NCBI GenBank assembly: GCA_900316835.1 | Contig: ONEL01000003.1 | Span: 153,473 to 217,472 of the forward strand | Length of the DNA: 64,000 bases | Source: an uncultured Prevotellaceae bacterium | GTDB taxonomy: Bacteria > Bacteroidota > Bacteroidia > Bacteroidales > Muribaculaceae | Direction of reading: 5' to 3' | Part shown: piece by piece, positions 35,777-44,437 of the stretch | How the letters are laid out: every line of letters begins with the position of its first letter | How positions within the stretch are numbered: the first letter of the stretch is position 1 | Program-made: the position numbers and the translations under genes | The notes under the pieces: model-generated | What the model was told of the DNA's origin: nothing | Seen by the model: only the letters and a program-made list of their open reading frames with translations | Database searches by the model: none

Positions 35777-36069
35777 GGGGGTCGCCTCCAGCGACAAGTA
35801 GCGGGGAGGTCTCTATCCGTGGGTGCCGACCATCCTCTCTCGCTTCGCTCGCTCGTACTGCCGGTACCCACGGTTACTCAAAGGTCAGCCTTACGGCTGA
35901 GACTGTCGCAACGATAAGAAACGCGGCAGGGCTCTCTCCGATAATGCCAAAGAGGTTAGCCTAGCGACTGTCGTAGTTACAATGGACGTGGCAGGTCTCT
36001 CTCTGAGGAAACCGATTGTGTCGAGTAGCCATAGGCGACTGCAGCAATCCTTCAGCCGATAGGTTGAGG
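35775..36069. repeat. REP-like palindromes, right of the IS200-like gene
   Basis: GGGGTCGCCTCCAGCGACA (35777-) is the reverse complement of the left unit. CCGTGGGT/ACCCACGG closes a ~60-nt hairpin (35818-35873). GGTCAGCCTTACGGCTGA (35883-) and GGCGACTGCAGCAATCCTTC (36033-) repeat left-side units in the same or opposite sense. The segment runs to the stop of the next gene. Confidence 0.75.
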
Positions 36070-37014
36070 CTACTGCAGGCTGGCAAGGGCTTGCTCGTAT
36101 TCTAGCACTAGTCGTTGCATAACCGTGGCAACAGGCTCGATGTCGTTGCCTTTCAAGAGCGATGCCACTTGCCCTATCTCGAGCTCACCATTTTCGATGT
36201 CGCCGTCGAAGATGCCCACTTTAGTTTTCCCAATACCTATTATATCAAGCAACTCCTCAGGGCTAGCGCCACGATTTTCGGCTTCCTCAATGGCGTTGTA
36301 GAAACCACCCTTAACGAGCCTTGTGGGCGATAGTTTGCGCAACAACAACTTAGTATCCCCCTCGTTGAGGTCGAGACAGCGACGCTTGAAAGCCTCGTGG
36401 GCTCCACTCTCCTGGGTGAGTGCAAATAGTGTGCCTATCTGCACACCCTCGGCACCTAGCGCACGAACAGCAAGCATCGCCTCGCCACTGGCAATGCCAC
36501 CGGCTGCAATCAACGGAAGCGACGTTGCCTTGCGCGCCGCCGGTATCAAGCACATGGTGGTAGTTTCTTCCTTTCCATTATGTCCGCCTGCCTCAAATCC
36601 CTCGGCAACCACAGCGTCGACCCCAGTTTCTTCACACTTGCGCGCAAAAGTAGAGGACGCCACTACATGAGCCACCTTAATGCCACGTTCATGAAGCCAC
36701 GAAGTCCACTTCTTAGGGCTCCCGGCACTAGTGAACACAACCGGCACTTTCTCTTGCGCTATTACCTCCATGAGCTCAGCGCTATTAGGCTTCATCAGTG
36801 GCACATTCACCCCAAACGGCAGTCCACGAGTAGCCTCTTTGCACTGAACAATGTGTTCTTGCAGCACCTCGGCGGTCATCGATCCGGCCCCAATCAATCC
36901 TAGTCCTCCAGCATTGCTCACTGCCGAAGCCAGTTTCCAACCACTACACCACACCATGCCACCAGCAATGATGGGATATTCAATTCCAAAGAGTTCGGTT
37001 ATCCTTGTCTTCAT
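36070..37014 (-). CDS. nitronate monooxygenase / FabK-like FMN oxidoreductase
   Basis: 314 residues. TIM-barrel flavoenzyme of the NMO/FabK family: FGIEYPIIAGGMVWCSGWK, AVSNAGGLGLIGAGSMTAE, VVAEGFEAGGHNG, LIAAGGIASGEAMLAVRALG and GAEGVQIGTLFALTQES. It is either a nitronate monooxygenase or an enoyl-ACP reductase II; the sequence alone does not decide. The stop codon abuts the REP-like repeat. Confidence 0.87.
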   Translation of the reverse strand: MKTRITELFGIEYPIIAGGMVWCSGWKLASAVSNAGGLGLIGAGSMTAEVLQEHIVQCKEATRGLPFGVNVPLMKPNSAELMEVIAQEKVPVVFTSAGSPKKWTSWLHERGIKVAHVVASSTFARKCEETGVDAVVAEGFEAGGHNGKEETTTMCLIPAARKATSLPLIAAGGIASGEAMLAVRALGAEGVQIGTLFALTQESGAHEAFKRRCLDLNEGDTKLLLRKLSPTRLVKGGFYNAIEEAENRGASPEELLDIIGIGKTKVGIFDGDIENGELEIGQVASLLKGNDIEPVATVMQRLVLEYEQALASLQ

Positions 37015-37218
37015 TATAAATTAATGTGTTTCGTTGTTAATTCTATTTTTTCACGCATCAAAGATAATCACTTTTTGCGAGAAACACAATCCTATTATCA
37101 CCTATTTTGAGAGCCTTTTTCTTTAGCGCCAGAGTGTAATGAGAACAAAAAATGCACTTTTTCCCGCGTTTTTTCTTCTTTTATATTTAGTGGGCTTAGT
37201 TTTGGCACACCAGTGCTT

Positions 37219-37226
37219 TACCTTTG
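37219..37226 (+). promoter_or_regulatory. -7 element before the 37282 gene
   Basis: TACCTTTG matches TAnnTTTG 55 bp before the start. A TTTGG lies only 14 bp upstream, too close for the usual 20-bp spacing, so the -33 is uncertain. The rest of 37015-37281 is A+T-rich with no gene seen. Confidence 0.45.
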
Positions 37227-37281
37227 CGGTGTCAATTAATCAATAGACTTAAAAAAAAACACAATCAAGGAGGACAAAATT

Positions 37282-37569
37282 ATGAAAAAGACTGCAACTA
37301 CACTAATGATAGGCGACCAGATTTTCGCGACCCTCATGCTTGGAGGGAAAACCCTTGTGAGCGTGTGCAAGAGCAATTTTGCCACCATCGACGAAGTGGT
37401 TAAATTTATCACAAGTGCCGCAGGAAGATTCATGGGGCTTGCTCAGCTCAGCATACGCAACAAGACTCAAGGGTGGACAATGAACATTGCCTTAACCACA
37501 ACTGCCGCGCCAATGCGCCACAGCGCGCCACAATCGCCAGCGGCCTACCGCCAGGCATCACTATTTTAA
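37282..37569 (+). CDS. small conserved protein with a strong ribosome-binding site
   Basis: 95 residues (MKKTATTLMIGDQIFATLML, then GRFMGLAQLSIRNKTQGWTM). It resembles short Bacteroidales proteins of unknown function. Preceded by AAGGAGGACAAAATTATG, a near-perfect Shine-Dalgarno, unusual in this phylum and shared with the broken ORF at 40602. The stop codon TAA (37567-37569) coincides with the first bases of a MITE-like element, so the C-terminus may be altered by its insertion. Confidence 0.65.
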   Translation: MKKTATTLMIGDQIFATLMLGGKTLVSVCKSNFATIDEVVKFITSAAGRFMGLAQLSIRNKTQGWTMNIALTTTAAPMRHSAPQSPAAYRQASLF

Positions 37570-37758
37570 CGTGAGTTCGATGAAAATAAATAGCTGTATA
37601 TCAGGCTGTTCCTCTAAGATAGAGGAGCTGTCGCGGAGCGACTGAGGAGTATGATAACTATCAAATGAGGGGACATACTCCCCCCGACCCCCTCTAACTT
37701 AGAGGGGGAGTTGCTAACGCAATGATTTTCAAATGATAAATTCGTCGAACTCACGTTA
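37567..37758. mobile_element. MITE-like element, copy 1
   Basis: 192 bp with 18-bp terminal inverted repeats TAACGTGAGTTCGATGAA / TTCGTCGAACTCACGTTA (one mismatch). Inside are palindromic cores CCTCTAAGATAGAGG (37611-37625) and a 21-bp CCCCCTCTAAC-type core at 37688-37708, linked by GAGGAGTATGATA / GACATACTCCCCC. Confidence 0.75.
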
Positions 37759-37864
37759 TTTTAGATATATACCCCACACTTTTTTATAAAACAATTCAAG
37801 ACATCAAGCCTTTAATATAATACCTGAAAAACAAGTCTTTACTAATCTCGTTTTAAACTTTTTT

Positions 37865-38072
37865 GTTTGACTTCAGTTTGCAGGAAATCCCCCATGCGAC
37901 ATGGCGGATTTCCTTTCCTTGTCTTAAACGTGAAGTTTCTTTTTCAAACTTTCAGCCCTGCCAAGCGGCAGATGCAATAGGCTTTGACTTAGGTTGCGGT
38001 GAAGCCCTGCGACAGCAAAGCGAAAACGTACCAAAGCTATTTGCCCGATAAATCTTCCCACCCGGTGGGAAG
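37865..38072. other. structured block with four hairpins, possible ncRNA
   Basis: Hairpins: GGAAATCC-C-CCAT / ATGG-C-GGATTTCC (37883-37913, 12 pairs, one mismatch), AAGTTT/AAACTT (~37933-37952), CTGCC/GGCAG (~37958-37971) and CTTCCCA/TGGGAAG (38054-38072). Both strands keep open frames of ~60 codons, but neither looks like a real protein. Within 37570-38374 I see no other gene. The sequence resembles one I remember as recurrent in Bacteroides intergenic regions, but I cannot verify that. Confidence 0.45.
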
Positions 38073-38112
38073 TTTCAAATCAATGTTGATGATGTCTTGC
38101 TGCATAAAAAAA

Positions 38113-38270
38113 GAGGGTGTGTCAAAATGTGATAAAAGACGCAGCTCCCCCTCTAAGATAGAGGGGGCAGGGGGAGTATGAAAGCCTTAACGTCTATTTA
38201 CAATATTGATTATACCTCCTCTATCTTAGAGGAGGAGTTTTCATTAGATTTCGCATTTTTACACACCCTC
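38113..38270. mobile_element. MITE-like element, copy 2
   Basis: 158 bp with ends GAGGGTGTGTCAAAATGTG / CGCATTTTTACACACCCTC (two mismatches). It contains two 21-bp palindromic cores of the CCCCCTCTAAGATAGAGG type at 38147-38167 and 38215-38235. The core is shared with copies 1 and 3 but the ends are not. Confidence 0.7.
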
Positions 38271-38374
38271 CTCTATGCGTAAAAGACACTGTTTTTGCTT
38301 TATCTTACAATCATGTTGAGCATCGCTCGAACTCGTTCACGTTCGGCAATGCTCATGCAAGCATGGCATTGCTC

Positions 38375-40495
38375 TCACTTAATCACTCGTTTGCGTCCGT
38401 CCTCGATGACGATGCCCTTGTAGTCGCGGCTCACGGGCTGTCCCATGAGGTTGTAACGCTGGCCGCTCTTGAGCCGCGCTGCGTCAAGGTCGATAAGACC
38501 GGTGACGGTGGTTTCCTTGAAGGTGGCGCTCACGGTCACGGGAGCCGCCGGCATCTGGAAGGTGTAAGTGCCATTCTCACCAGGAGTGAGCTCCAATGAA
38601 CCGCCGCGCAGACGCAACACAGGTGCGCCGCTCGGCTCGCCGTCAACGGTGGTCACGGTTAGCGTTTCCAACTCGTAGCCGTCGTCGGGGGTCACGGTCA
38701 GCGTCACGGTCTCACCCTCGGCGGCTTCAGTCTTGTCGCAAGTCACCGAGCCATTCTCAAACGATTCGGGCAGCGTAATAGCAAATGGCTGATATTCTAC
38801 GATGGGCATCATCTGGGGTGTGTCGGTGCCCGGCGGCAGGGCGAGGAACGCCTCGTTCTGCGGCATCATGTCGCCCAAGTAGCGGTAGTAGCCCACACCG
38901 TAGTTGTTGCCCAGCAAGTAGAAGGTATGGTCCGGGTAGTTTACAGCTGTCCAGTTGGGGATGTATCTGGGGGCGTTCTCGGCGTGCAGCTCGTTAGCCA
39001 GCGTGTCGCTGCTTGTATCGGTGGTGCGGTTCAGTTGCACGAAATTGTTGCTCTTGCCCGTCTTCAGCACCACCGCCGTTCCAGCATTCACTATCTTGTC
39101 TTTCACCTCGGTCAACACCACCTTACCGTCTGCCACCGTGGCTTTATAGACCTTAGCCGCGCCCTGCGCCTTGAAATTGGCGTAGTCGTTGTAGAACGTC
39201 GTCCAACTCGCGTCGTCCCAGTTATTAGTCCTTGGCTCCAATACCAGCGTCGTTGCGTCGGGAAAGGCTTGCGCTCCCATCGTCGGATTACCGCTGATGG
39301 TAACTGAGATCAGGGCGTCACAATAGTTGAATGCATTATTCCCGATGCTCGTCAAGCTGCTCGGGAGGGTGATGCTTGTCAGGGCGTCACAATTGTAGAA
39401 TGCATTCGTCCCGATGCTCGTCAGGCCAGACGGGAATGTGACGCTCGTCAAGTTGTAGCAACCACTGAAGGCTTCATTCCCAATGCTCGTCAGGCCAGAT
39501 GGGAATGTGACGCTCGTCAAGTGGTAGCAACCACTGAAGGCTTCATTTCCAATGCTCGTTACATTGGGCATCTTGAGGGTCTCAAGTTTGGTCCAGGTGA
39601 ATGCTCCGTCAGCGATGCTCGTGACGGAGGCAGGTAGTTCATCTTCCTTTATCTTTATGCCACTGTTGTCCACGATATGGACATTCTTTAAAAAAAAGCA
39701 CTGATTGGCCGACGGTATCGTGCTGGCGTCATAGTCTTGGCTGAAGTATATCGTTTCGAGCTTGATGAAATCCGAGAAGTTCATGCCGGTTATTCCTACC
39801 ACTGCTGCGCCGTCGATGATGGCGGGGAAGGCTAATATGTCGCTTTTCTTTAAGACCGAAGAAGTGAATCCCCTGACGTAGCATTGAGAGCCGTCGCTGC
39901 TCTTCTGGATATCCCAACCTGGCGCAGCGTTGGATTCGCAGTGCATATAGATGTAGTCCCCACCGGCACCATCGTTCAGGTCGTAGCCCGTGGCTGTACT
40001 AAAGGTGCTTATGCCACCGCTCTGCGTCGCGTTGAAGGTGATTTGGCTGACTGCTTCCATATTTTCCATCATTTCCGTGGTGTAGTAGAGGTGGATGTCG
40101 TTACCGCCGGCATTGCTGTTCAGGTCGCCCTTCTTCTCTTTGAAGTGGTCGCCGCCGTCATAGGGTACTAACTTATAGCGATGGCCGTAGGCGTCACGGG
40201 TGTCGGGGGCAGTGCCAGAGGCATTGCTTAAAAGGAAGTCGGTGACGAAGGTGTGGTTGGGCGATGCCGTACTTCCCTCTTTGTAGAGCAGATAGATGTA
40301 GTCGCTCGACGAGCCGCAGCCCGCGTTCAGGTCCTGGTCTATGACCGTCCAGCCTTGATCCATGTAGGTATCCTTAAGCTCGTCGGTCTCGGATTTGGTG
40401 CCTCCTATGAGCATCACCTCGGCGATGTACTTCGTCTCGGCCCACATCGAGAGGCTGGCGAGCACAGCCACAAGTAAGAGTATAAACTTTTTCAT
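38375..40495 (-). CDS. BspA-like leucine-rich-repeat surface protein
   Basis: 706 residues. Signal peptide MKKFILLLVAVLASLSMWA. Middle: at least four LRR_5 units of ~23 residues (GCYHLTSVTFPSGLTSIGNE, CDALTSITLPSSLTSIG). Then a divergent InlB-like repeat (VTLTVTPDDGYELETLTVTT) and the sorting tail (SGQRYNLMGQPVSRDYKG, VIEDGRKRVIK). BspA-type proteins bind host matrix or cells; the target is unknown. The repeated LRR units at 39470-39545 are near-identical in DNA, so the number may vary. Confidence 0.88.
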   Translation of the reverse strand: MKKFILLLVAVLASLSMWAETKYIAEVMLIGGTKSETDELKDTYMDQGWTVIDQDLNAGCGSSSDYIYLLYKEGSTASPNHTFVTDFLLSNASGTAPDTRDAYGHRYKLVPYDGGDHFKEKKGDLNSNAGGNDIHLYYTTEMMENMEAVSQITFNATQSGGISTFSTATGYDLNDGAGGDYIYMHCESNAAPGWDIQKSSDGSQCYVRGFTSSVLKKSDILAFPAIIDGAAVVGITGMNFSDFIKLETIYFSQDYDASTIPSANQCFFLKNVHIVDNSGIKIKEDELPASVTSIADGAFTWTKLETLKMPNVTSIGNEAFSGCYHLTSVTFPSGLTSIGNEAFSGCYNLTSVTFPSGLTSIGTNAFYNCDALTSITLPSSLTSIGNNAFNYCDALISVTISGNPTMGAQAFPDATTLVLEPRTNNWDDASWTTFYNDYANFKAQGAAKVYKATVADGKVVLTEVKDKIVNAGTAVVLKTGKSNNFVQLNRTTDTSSDTLANELHAENAPRYIPNWTAVNYPDHTFYLLGNNYGVGYYRYLGDMMPQNEAFLALPPGTDTPQMMPIVEYQPFAITLPESFENGSVTCDKTEAAEGETVTLTVTPDDGYELETLTVTTVDGEPSGAPVLRLRGGSLELTPGENGTYTFQMPAAPVTVSATFKETTVTGLIDLDAARLKSGQRYNLMGQPVSRDYKGIVIEDGRKRVIK

Positions 40496-40601
40496 AAGCG
40501 GTAAGTTTTAAGAGTTAATAAATTAGGTTATATATAGCAAAGCGGCACACTCAAGCCGAAGCATGAATGTGCCGTATGAGGTTGTTTATAAGAAATCTAT
40601 C

Positions 40602-40667
40602 CTACAAAATGGGGGGGGGCAATATCGCACCTTTCAGCACAGGTGTTTCTTTAATCGGTCGTGCCAT
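40602..40667 (-). pseudogene. broken small ORF (MARPIKETP family) ending in a poly-C tract
   Basis: GGAGGATAAAATT precedes ATGGCACGACCG; the frame reads MARPIKETPVLKGAILPPPI and stops. The first ~13 residues look like the opening of a small Bacteroidales protein that may be an antitoxin-like partner, but the rest is replaced by sequence containing nine consecutive C (40611-40619 as G on the plus strand). The surrounding gap 40496-41013 holds otherwise only the fragment at 40846. Confidence 0.55.
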
Positions 40668-40845
40668 AATTTTATCCTCCGTTAGTATATACTACTTTAC
40701 AAAGTTAAACATTCTTTTTGAGATAGTTGCAATATTTGAGCCAAAAATTGAAAGAAAAATGAGTTTTTTTTGCCGAATATGGTAGGCGTTTCGGGGAGCC
40801 GCCGAAGTCTCTAAACTCTAACCGATCAACGATAAACTCAGAGAA

Positions 40846-41010
40846 TCAGGAAAAAATAGTCGGAGGCTTTTTTCTTATTCTCAAATATAGGAGTGGTCCA
40901 AATAACTTGTAGGTGGCGGATTGCCGGAACTCCGGGAACCTGGCATCGTGCTTTCGTATGAAATCCACGATGACGCGTAGCGACGGTACGTTCAGGGCGT
41001 TGCCCTGCTG
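40846..41010 (-). pseudogene. protein-like fragment, unknown family
   Basis: In the same frame as the phosphoesterase gene, beyond its double stop (TAGTAG), codons read ALNVPSLRVIVDFIRKHDAR, then FPEFRQSATYKLFGPLL, and stop at 40846. Composition is protein-like; there is no start codon. I do not recognise the family. Probably the tail of a deleted gene. Confidence 0.4.
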
Positions 41011-41013
41011 CTA

Positions 41014-42141
41014 CTAGTGGCGGTCGGTGATATCCTTGGCCTTGACATCGTTATTGCCGGTGATGGTTGCGACGATATATTCTGAGCGTGTTCCAATGCG
41101 ATATTTGCCACCCCATATTCCCAGACCTGAGCTCACATAGTAGCGAGTGTCGCCCTTTTGCAAGAATCCCCACGCGTCCTCATACATGCCATGCACCACC
41201 AGGCTGATGGGCCACACCTGCCCCTCGTGAGTGTGCCCGCTCAACTGGAAGTCCACTCCATTTTTCTTGCTCTCGTCAAGATTATAAGGCTGATGGTCGA
41301 GCAGAATGATAAACTTATTGCGGTCGGCACCGGCGAGTAGTTGCTCAGTAGTCTTGCGATTGCGATTAGAACGGTCGTCACGCCCCACAATCAGCAGGTC
41401 ACCCATGGTGAGCGTGGAGTCGCGCAAAAGCGTTATGCCTGCTCGTTGGTAAAAGTCGAGCGCCTTGTCGATGCCTGTAATATACTCATGATTTCCCAAG
41501 CAAGCCACCACCGGCGCCTTGAGCTGGTGGAAATCGGCTGCCATGTCGTCATCGTTGAGAGGTCGCACATAGCCGTCGATAATGTCGCCCGCCACGAGAA
41601 TCAAGTCGGGGTTCTCGGCATTAATCATCTTCACCCATCGCTGCCACTCCGCCTTGCGATTGTGATAGCCCAAGTGCAAATCGCTCAGCATGACCACCTT
41701 CACAGGTTTTGAAAGTTGCTTAGCAGTGGGCACCTCAAGTGGCTGTCGCACCTTGTTGTTATAGTGAATGTTGCCATAGATTAGCAGTCCAGCCACCATG
41801 GTGGTTATGGCTCCAGCGGTAAAGGCATTGTTGTGCAACCACTCCTTGGGCACCAGGTGCACAAGCCTTCCCAAGTCGAGAACAATGAAGATAATGAGCA
41901 AGTAGAGAAAAGCTATGAGCCATGAAGTGCTGATGTCGTAGCTTATTGAAGCCAGCGATAGCGGCATTCGGTCAAAAGCCCCAAAGAGCCCAATGAACAT
42001 CATCGCCAGCGCCGCTGTCATGAGCAACACCACAATCCACTTACCCCATGCCGGCATGGGCAGCACTTGATACACATGCCACAGCACATAGACATGAGCC
42101 AGCACAGGCAGTAGCATGAAAAATATAAAACCCAGTTTCAT
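41014..42141 (-). CDS. membrane-anchored calcineurin-type metallophosphoesterase
   Basis: 375 residues. About four N-terminal membrane helices, then a phosphoesterase domain with all metal motifs: VVMLSDLHLGYHN, LVAGDIIDGYV, CLGNHEYITG and LSGHTHEGQVWP. Similar to YkuE/YaeI-type enzymes acting on lipid phosphates at the membrane. The stop is doubled (TAGTAG). Divergent from the nitroreductase gene. Confidence 0.92.
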   Translation of the reverse strand: MKLGFIFFMLLPVLAHVYVLWHVYQVLPMPAWGKWIVVLLMTAALAMMFIGLFGAFDRMPLSLASISYDISTSWLIAFLYLLIIFIVLDLGRLVHLVPKEWLHNNAFTAGAITTMVAGLLIYGNIHYNNKVRQPLEVPTAKQLSKPVKVVMLSDLHLGYHNRKAEWQRWVKMINAENPDLILVAGDIIDGYVRPLNDDDMAADFHQLKAPVVACLGNHEYITGIDKALDFYQRAGITLLRDSTLTMGDLLIVGRDDRSNRNRKTTEQLLAGADRNKFIILLDHQPYNLDESKKNGVDFQLSGHTHEGQVWPISLVVHGMYEDAWGFLQKGDTRYYVSSGLGIWGGKYRIGTRSEYIVATITGNNDVKAKDITDRH

Positions 42142-42175
42142 TTAATCTCAATCTTAAAAACGCAGAAATGCGATG

Positions 42176-42244
42176 CAAAATTAGTATTTTTAATTTTTAT
42201 TCACGTCAAGAGCCATGATTTTTCGGTAGAAAGTATTATTTTTG
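42176..42244. promoter_or_regulatory. divergent -7 elements
   Basis: Minus strand: TAATTTTG at 42176-42183, ahead of the phosphoesterase. Plus strand: TATTTTTG at 42237-42244, 27 bp before the nitroreductase start. Both match TAnnTTTG; the -33 boxes are weak. Confidence 0.5.
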
Positions 42245-42271
42245 TCAAAATTTTTTATTCAAATACTCATC

Positions 42272-42868
42272 ATGAACAAACTTTTCATTTTAGCAATAAT
42301 TTCGATTATGGCAAGTTTTACAATTAATGCCGAGGTGCTGCCAACACCCAATACCACCGGTGGCAAGCCCTTGATGCAAGTGATGAACGAGCGCAAGTCG
42401 AGCCGCGACTATCAACCAGGACAAGCCATCTCCAAGCAAGACTTAAGCAACATGCTGTGGGCGGCATGGGGCGTGACTCACGATGGCAAGCACACCATTG
42501 CCACTGCCATGAACCGCCAGGAGCTGATACTCTATGTAGTAACCCCTACCGAGGTGAGTCGCTACAATCCCGAGGCTAACACCTTGACAACGGTCAACAC
42601 CGGCGACTTTCGCAAGTACAGCACCATGCAAGACTTCGCCACAATAGCACCCATCAATATTGTGCTTGTGGTAGACACCAGCAAGCAAGAACGTGGCGAG
42701 TTCCAGGGCTACACCGCTGGCGCCGCCTCGCAAAACATATATCTCTACTGCGCCCAAGCCGGGCTCAAGAGTGTGGTTCGCGCAGGTTTTGACCGCGAGA
42801 ATTTACCCAAGGCCTTAAAGCTCAGCGCCAACGAGCGCATCCTCTTTGTCCAGACAGTGGGCAAATAA
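42272..42868 (+). CDS. exported nitroreductase-family protein
   Basis: 198 residues from the ATG at 42272, which opens a signal peptide (MNKLFILAIISIMASFTINA). Nitroreductase features: MNERKSSRDYQPGQAISKQ, the DLSNMLWAAWGVTHDGK segment and QNIYLYCAQAGLKSVVRAGF. It binds FMN and probably acts in the periplasm. Similar exported members (SagB-like) occur in Bacteroidales; the substrate is unknown. Confidence 0.86.
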   Translation: MNKLFILAIISIMASFTINAEVLPTPNTTGGKPLMQVMNERKSSRDYQPGQAISKQDLSNMLWAAWGVTHDGKHTIATAMNRQELILYVVTPTEVSRYNPEANTLTTVNTGDFRKYSTMQDFATIAPINIVLVVDTSKQERGEFQGYTAGAASQNIYLYCAQAGLKSVVRAGFDRENLPKALKLSANERILFVQTVGK

Positions 42869-42887
42869 TGAAGCCAGCACATTGAAA

Positions 42888-43652
42888 ATGATGTCAAAAA
42901 AACGTTTGCTCCTTATAGCGCTAGCAATAGCGGTGCTTGTCTCGTGCCTGCCCTCTTGCAAGAAAGGAAAGACTTATCGCGACTACTTCGACAAGAGCCA
43001 GCTCGAGTGCATCGCCAAGCTTGGCAAGCGCCCGCAGCTGGAAGACAAGCACCTCGACAGCGACACCGCATGGCTCGACGATGATGGTTTTCATCGCCTA
43101 GCGGTAGATCCGCTACCAGGCTCCTATAAAGAACTGTTTCAAGACTATAACGACGTGCAAATTCCTCACGCCACCCGCAATGGCATTGAGCCCATCAAGA
43201 ATTTCCACGACGCTTACCGCCTGAGGCAACCCATCGTGAAAATCGCCACTTGCGAGGCCTACTATCTCGACTCGCTCACCCACTCCATGCCCTACCTAGT
43301 GCCCAAGGCGGCATTGCTGCTAGAGGAAATAGGGTGCGCCTTTTCCGACTCGGTAAAAGCCCATGGCGGCAGTGCTTACCGCATTGTGGTCACCAGTTGC
43401 ACCCGCTCGGACTTTACCATTCAAAAGCTATTGAAGGTGAACCGCAACGCGTCGGCTCGCTCATGCCACATGTTTGGCACCACCTTCGACCTGAGCTGGA
43501 CCCACTTTGAGCCTTACAACAACGATTACCTCATCAATCGCGAGGACTTAAAGGCCATACTGGGCCATGTGCTACTCGACTTCCAGCAAAAGAATCGCTG
43601 CACCGTGCTCCACGAGCGAGGGCAGTGTTGCTTCCACATCACAGTAATATAA
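42888..43652 (+). CDS. DUF5715-family lipoprotein
   Basis: 254 residues (or one fewer from the second ATG). Lipobox LPSCKKG after a hydrophobic stretch. The body includes GIEPIKNFHDAYRLRQPIVK, SAYRIVVTSCTRSDFTIQKL, HMFGTTFDLSWTHFEPYNN and CTVLHERGQCCFHITV. The spacing of R, H and D resembles the M15/DD-peptidase fold, so a peptidoglycan role is plausible; that is inference. Unusually many cysteines. Confidence 0.75.
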   Translation: MMSKKRLLLIALAIAVLVSCLPSCKKGKTYRDYFDKSQLECIAKLGKRPQLEDKHLDSDTAWLDDDGFHRLAVDPLPGSYKELFQDYNDVQIPHATRNGIEPIKNFHDAYRLRQPIVKIATCEAYYLDSLTHSMPYLVPKAALLLEEIGCAFSDSVKAHGGSAYRIVVTSCTRSDFTIQKLLKVNRNASARSCHMFGTTFDLSWTHFEPYNNDYLINREDLKAILGHVLLDFQQKNRCTVLHERGQCCFHITVI

Positions 43653-43699
43653 AGTTAAATAACTTATTTTCACCATCATAAATCATTTAAAAACAAACA

Positions 43700-44437
43700 A
43701 TGACCGAACAAAACGCTATTGCCAACTATTACAAGTACACTGGCAAGAAGACATTTAACTTCACCACCGCTCTCGTCGACATGGACGGAGTGCTTTTCGA
43801 CTCAATGAAAAATCACACCCGCGCATGGGTGAAACTAATGAAAAAGAACGGCATCAAGTGCACACGCGATGAGTTCTACATGTATGAGGGAATGACTGGC
43901 CGCGACATCATCAAGATGAAATTTAAAGATGGCGCAGGCAAGAACATCACCGACGACGAGGCTCAAGCCCTCTACAAGGTGAAGACTCGCTATTTCACCG
44001 AGCTTGGCGACGTGGAGATGATTGACGGCACACTGAGCTTGCTAAAAGCCCTCAAGGCAGCCGGTATCAAGTGCGTACTGGTTACCGGCTCGGGCACTCA
44101 ATCTATGCTTGACCGTGTAGATGCCGACTATGAGGGCATCTTTGATGAGCAACGCGTCACCGCTGCCGACGTCAAGCGTGGCAAGCCCAATCCTGAACCC
44201 TATCTCAAGGCTATGGCAAAGGTAAACGCCCAGCCCAACGAGTGCATTGTGCTTGAGAACGCTCCGCTAGGCGTTCAAGCAGGTCACACAGCAGGCTGCT
44301 TCACCGTGGGAGTGACCACAGGTCCCATAGCCGAGAAAGACATGTACAAAGCCGGAGCCGACATCGTCTATCCCAGCATGGCAGCTATGGAAGAAGCATT
44401 ACCGGCACTGATTGAGGCTCTAAAAACACAAAAATGA
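43700..44437 (+). CDS. HAD hydrolase, beta-phosphoglucomutase-like
   Basis: 245 residues. HAD motif I is DMDGVLFDSMKNH; motif II is in LVTGSGTQSMLDRV; motif III is the Lys in KRGKPNPEPYLKAM; motif IV is in VLENAPLGVQAGHTAG. Probably a sugar or nucleotide phosphatase or phosphomutase. Its stop overlaps the aroB start (ATGA), so the two are translationally coupled. Confidence 0.88.
   Translation: MTEQNAIANYYKYTGKKTFNFTTALVDMDGVLFDSMKNHTRAWVKLMKKNGIKCTRDEFYMYEGMTGRDIIKMKFKDGAGKNITDDEAQALYKVKTRYFTELGDVEMIDGTLSLLKALKAAGIKCVLVTGSGTQSMLDRVDADYEGIFDEQRVTAADVKRGKPNPEPYLKAMAKVNAQPNECIVLENAPLGVQAGHTAGCFTVGVTTGPIAEKDMYKAGADIVYPSMAAMEEALPALIEALKTQK

Noticed and set aside
37863..38051. 62-codon plus frame in the hairpin block
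   Set aside because: Both strands are equally open and the sequence is dominated by hairpins; no protein-like pattern.
39470..39550. Near-identical repeats as an insertion element
   Set aside because: They are internal leucine-rich repeats of the surface protein, in frame and encoding LTSVTFPSGLTSIGNEA.
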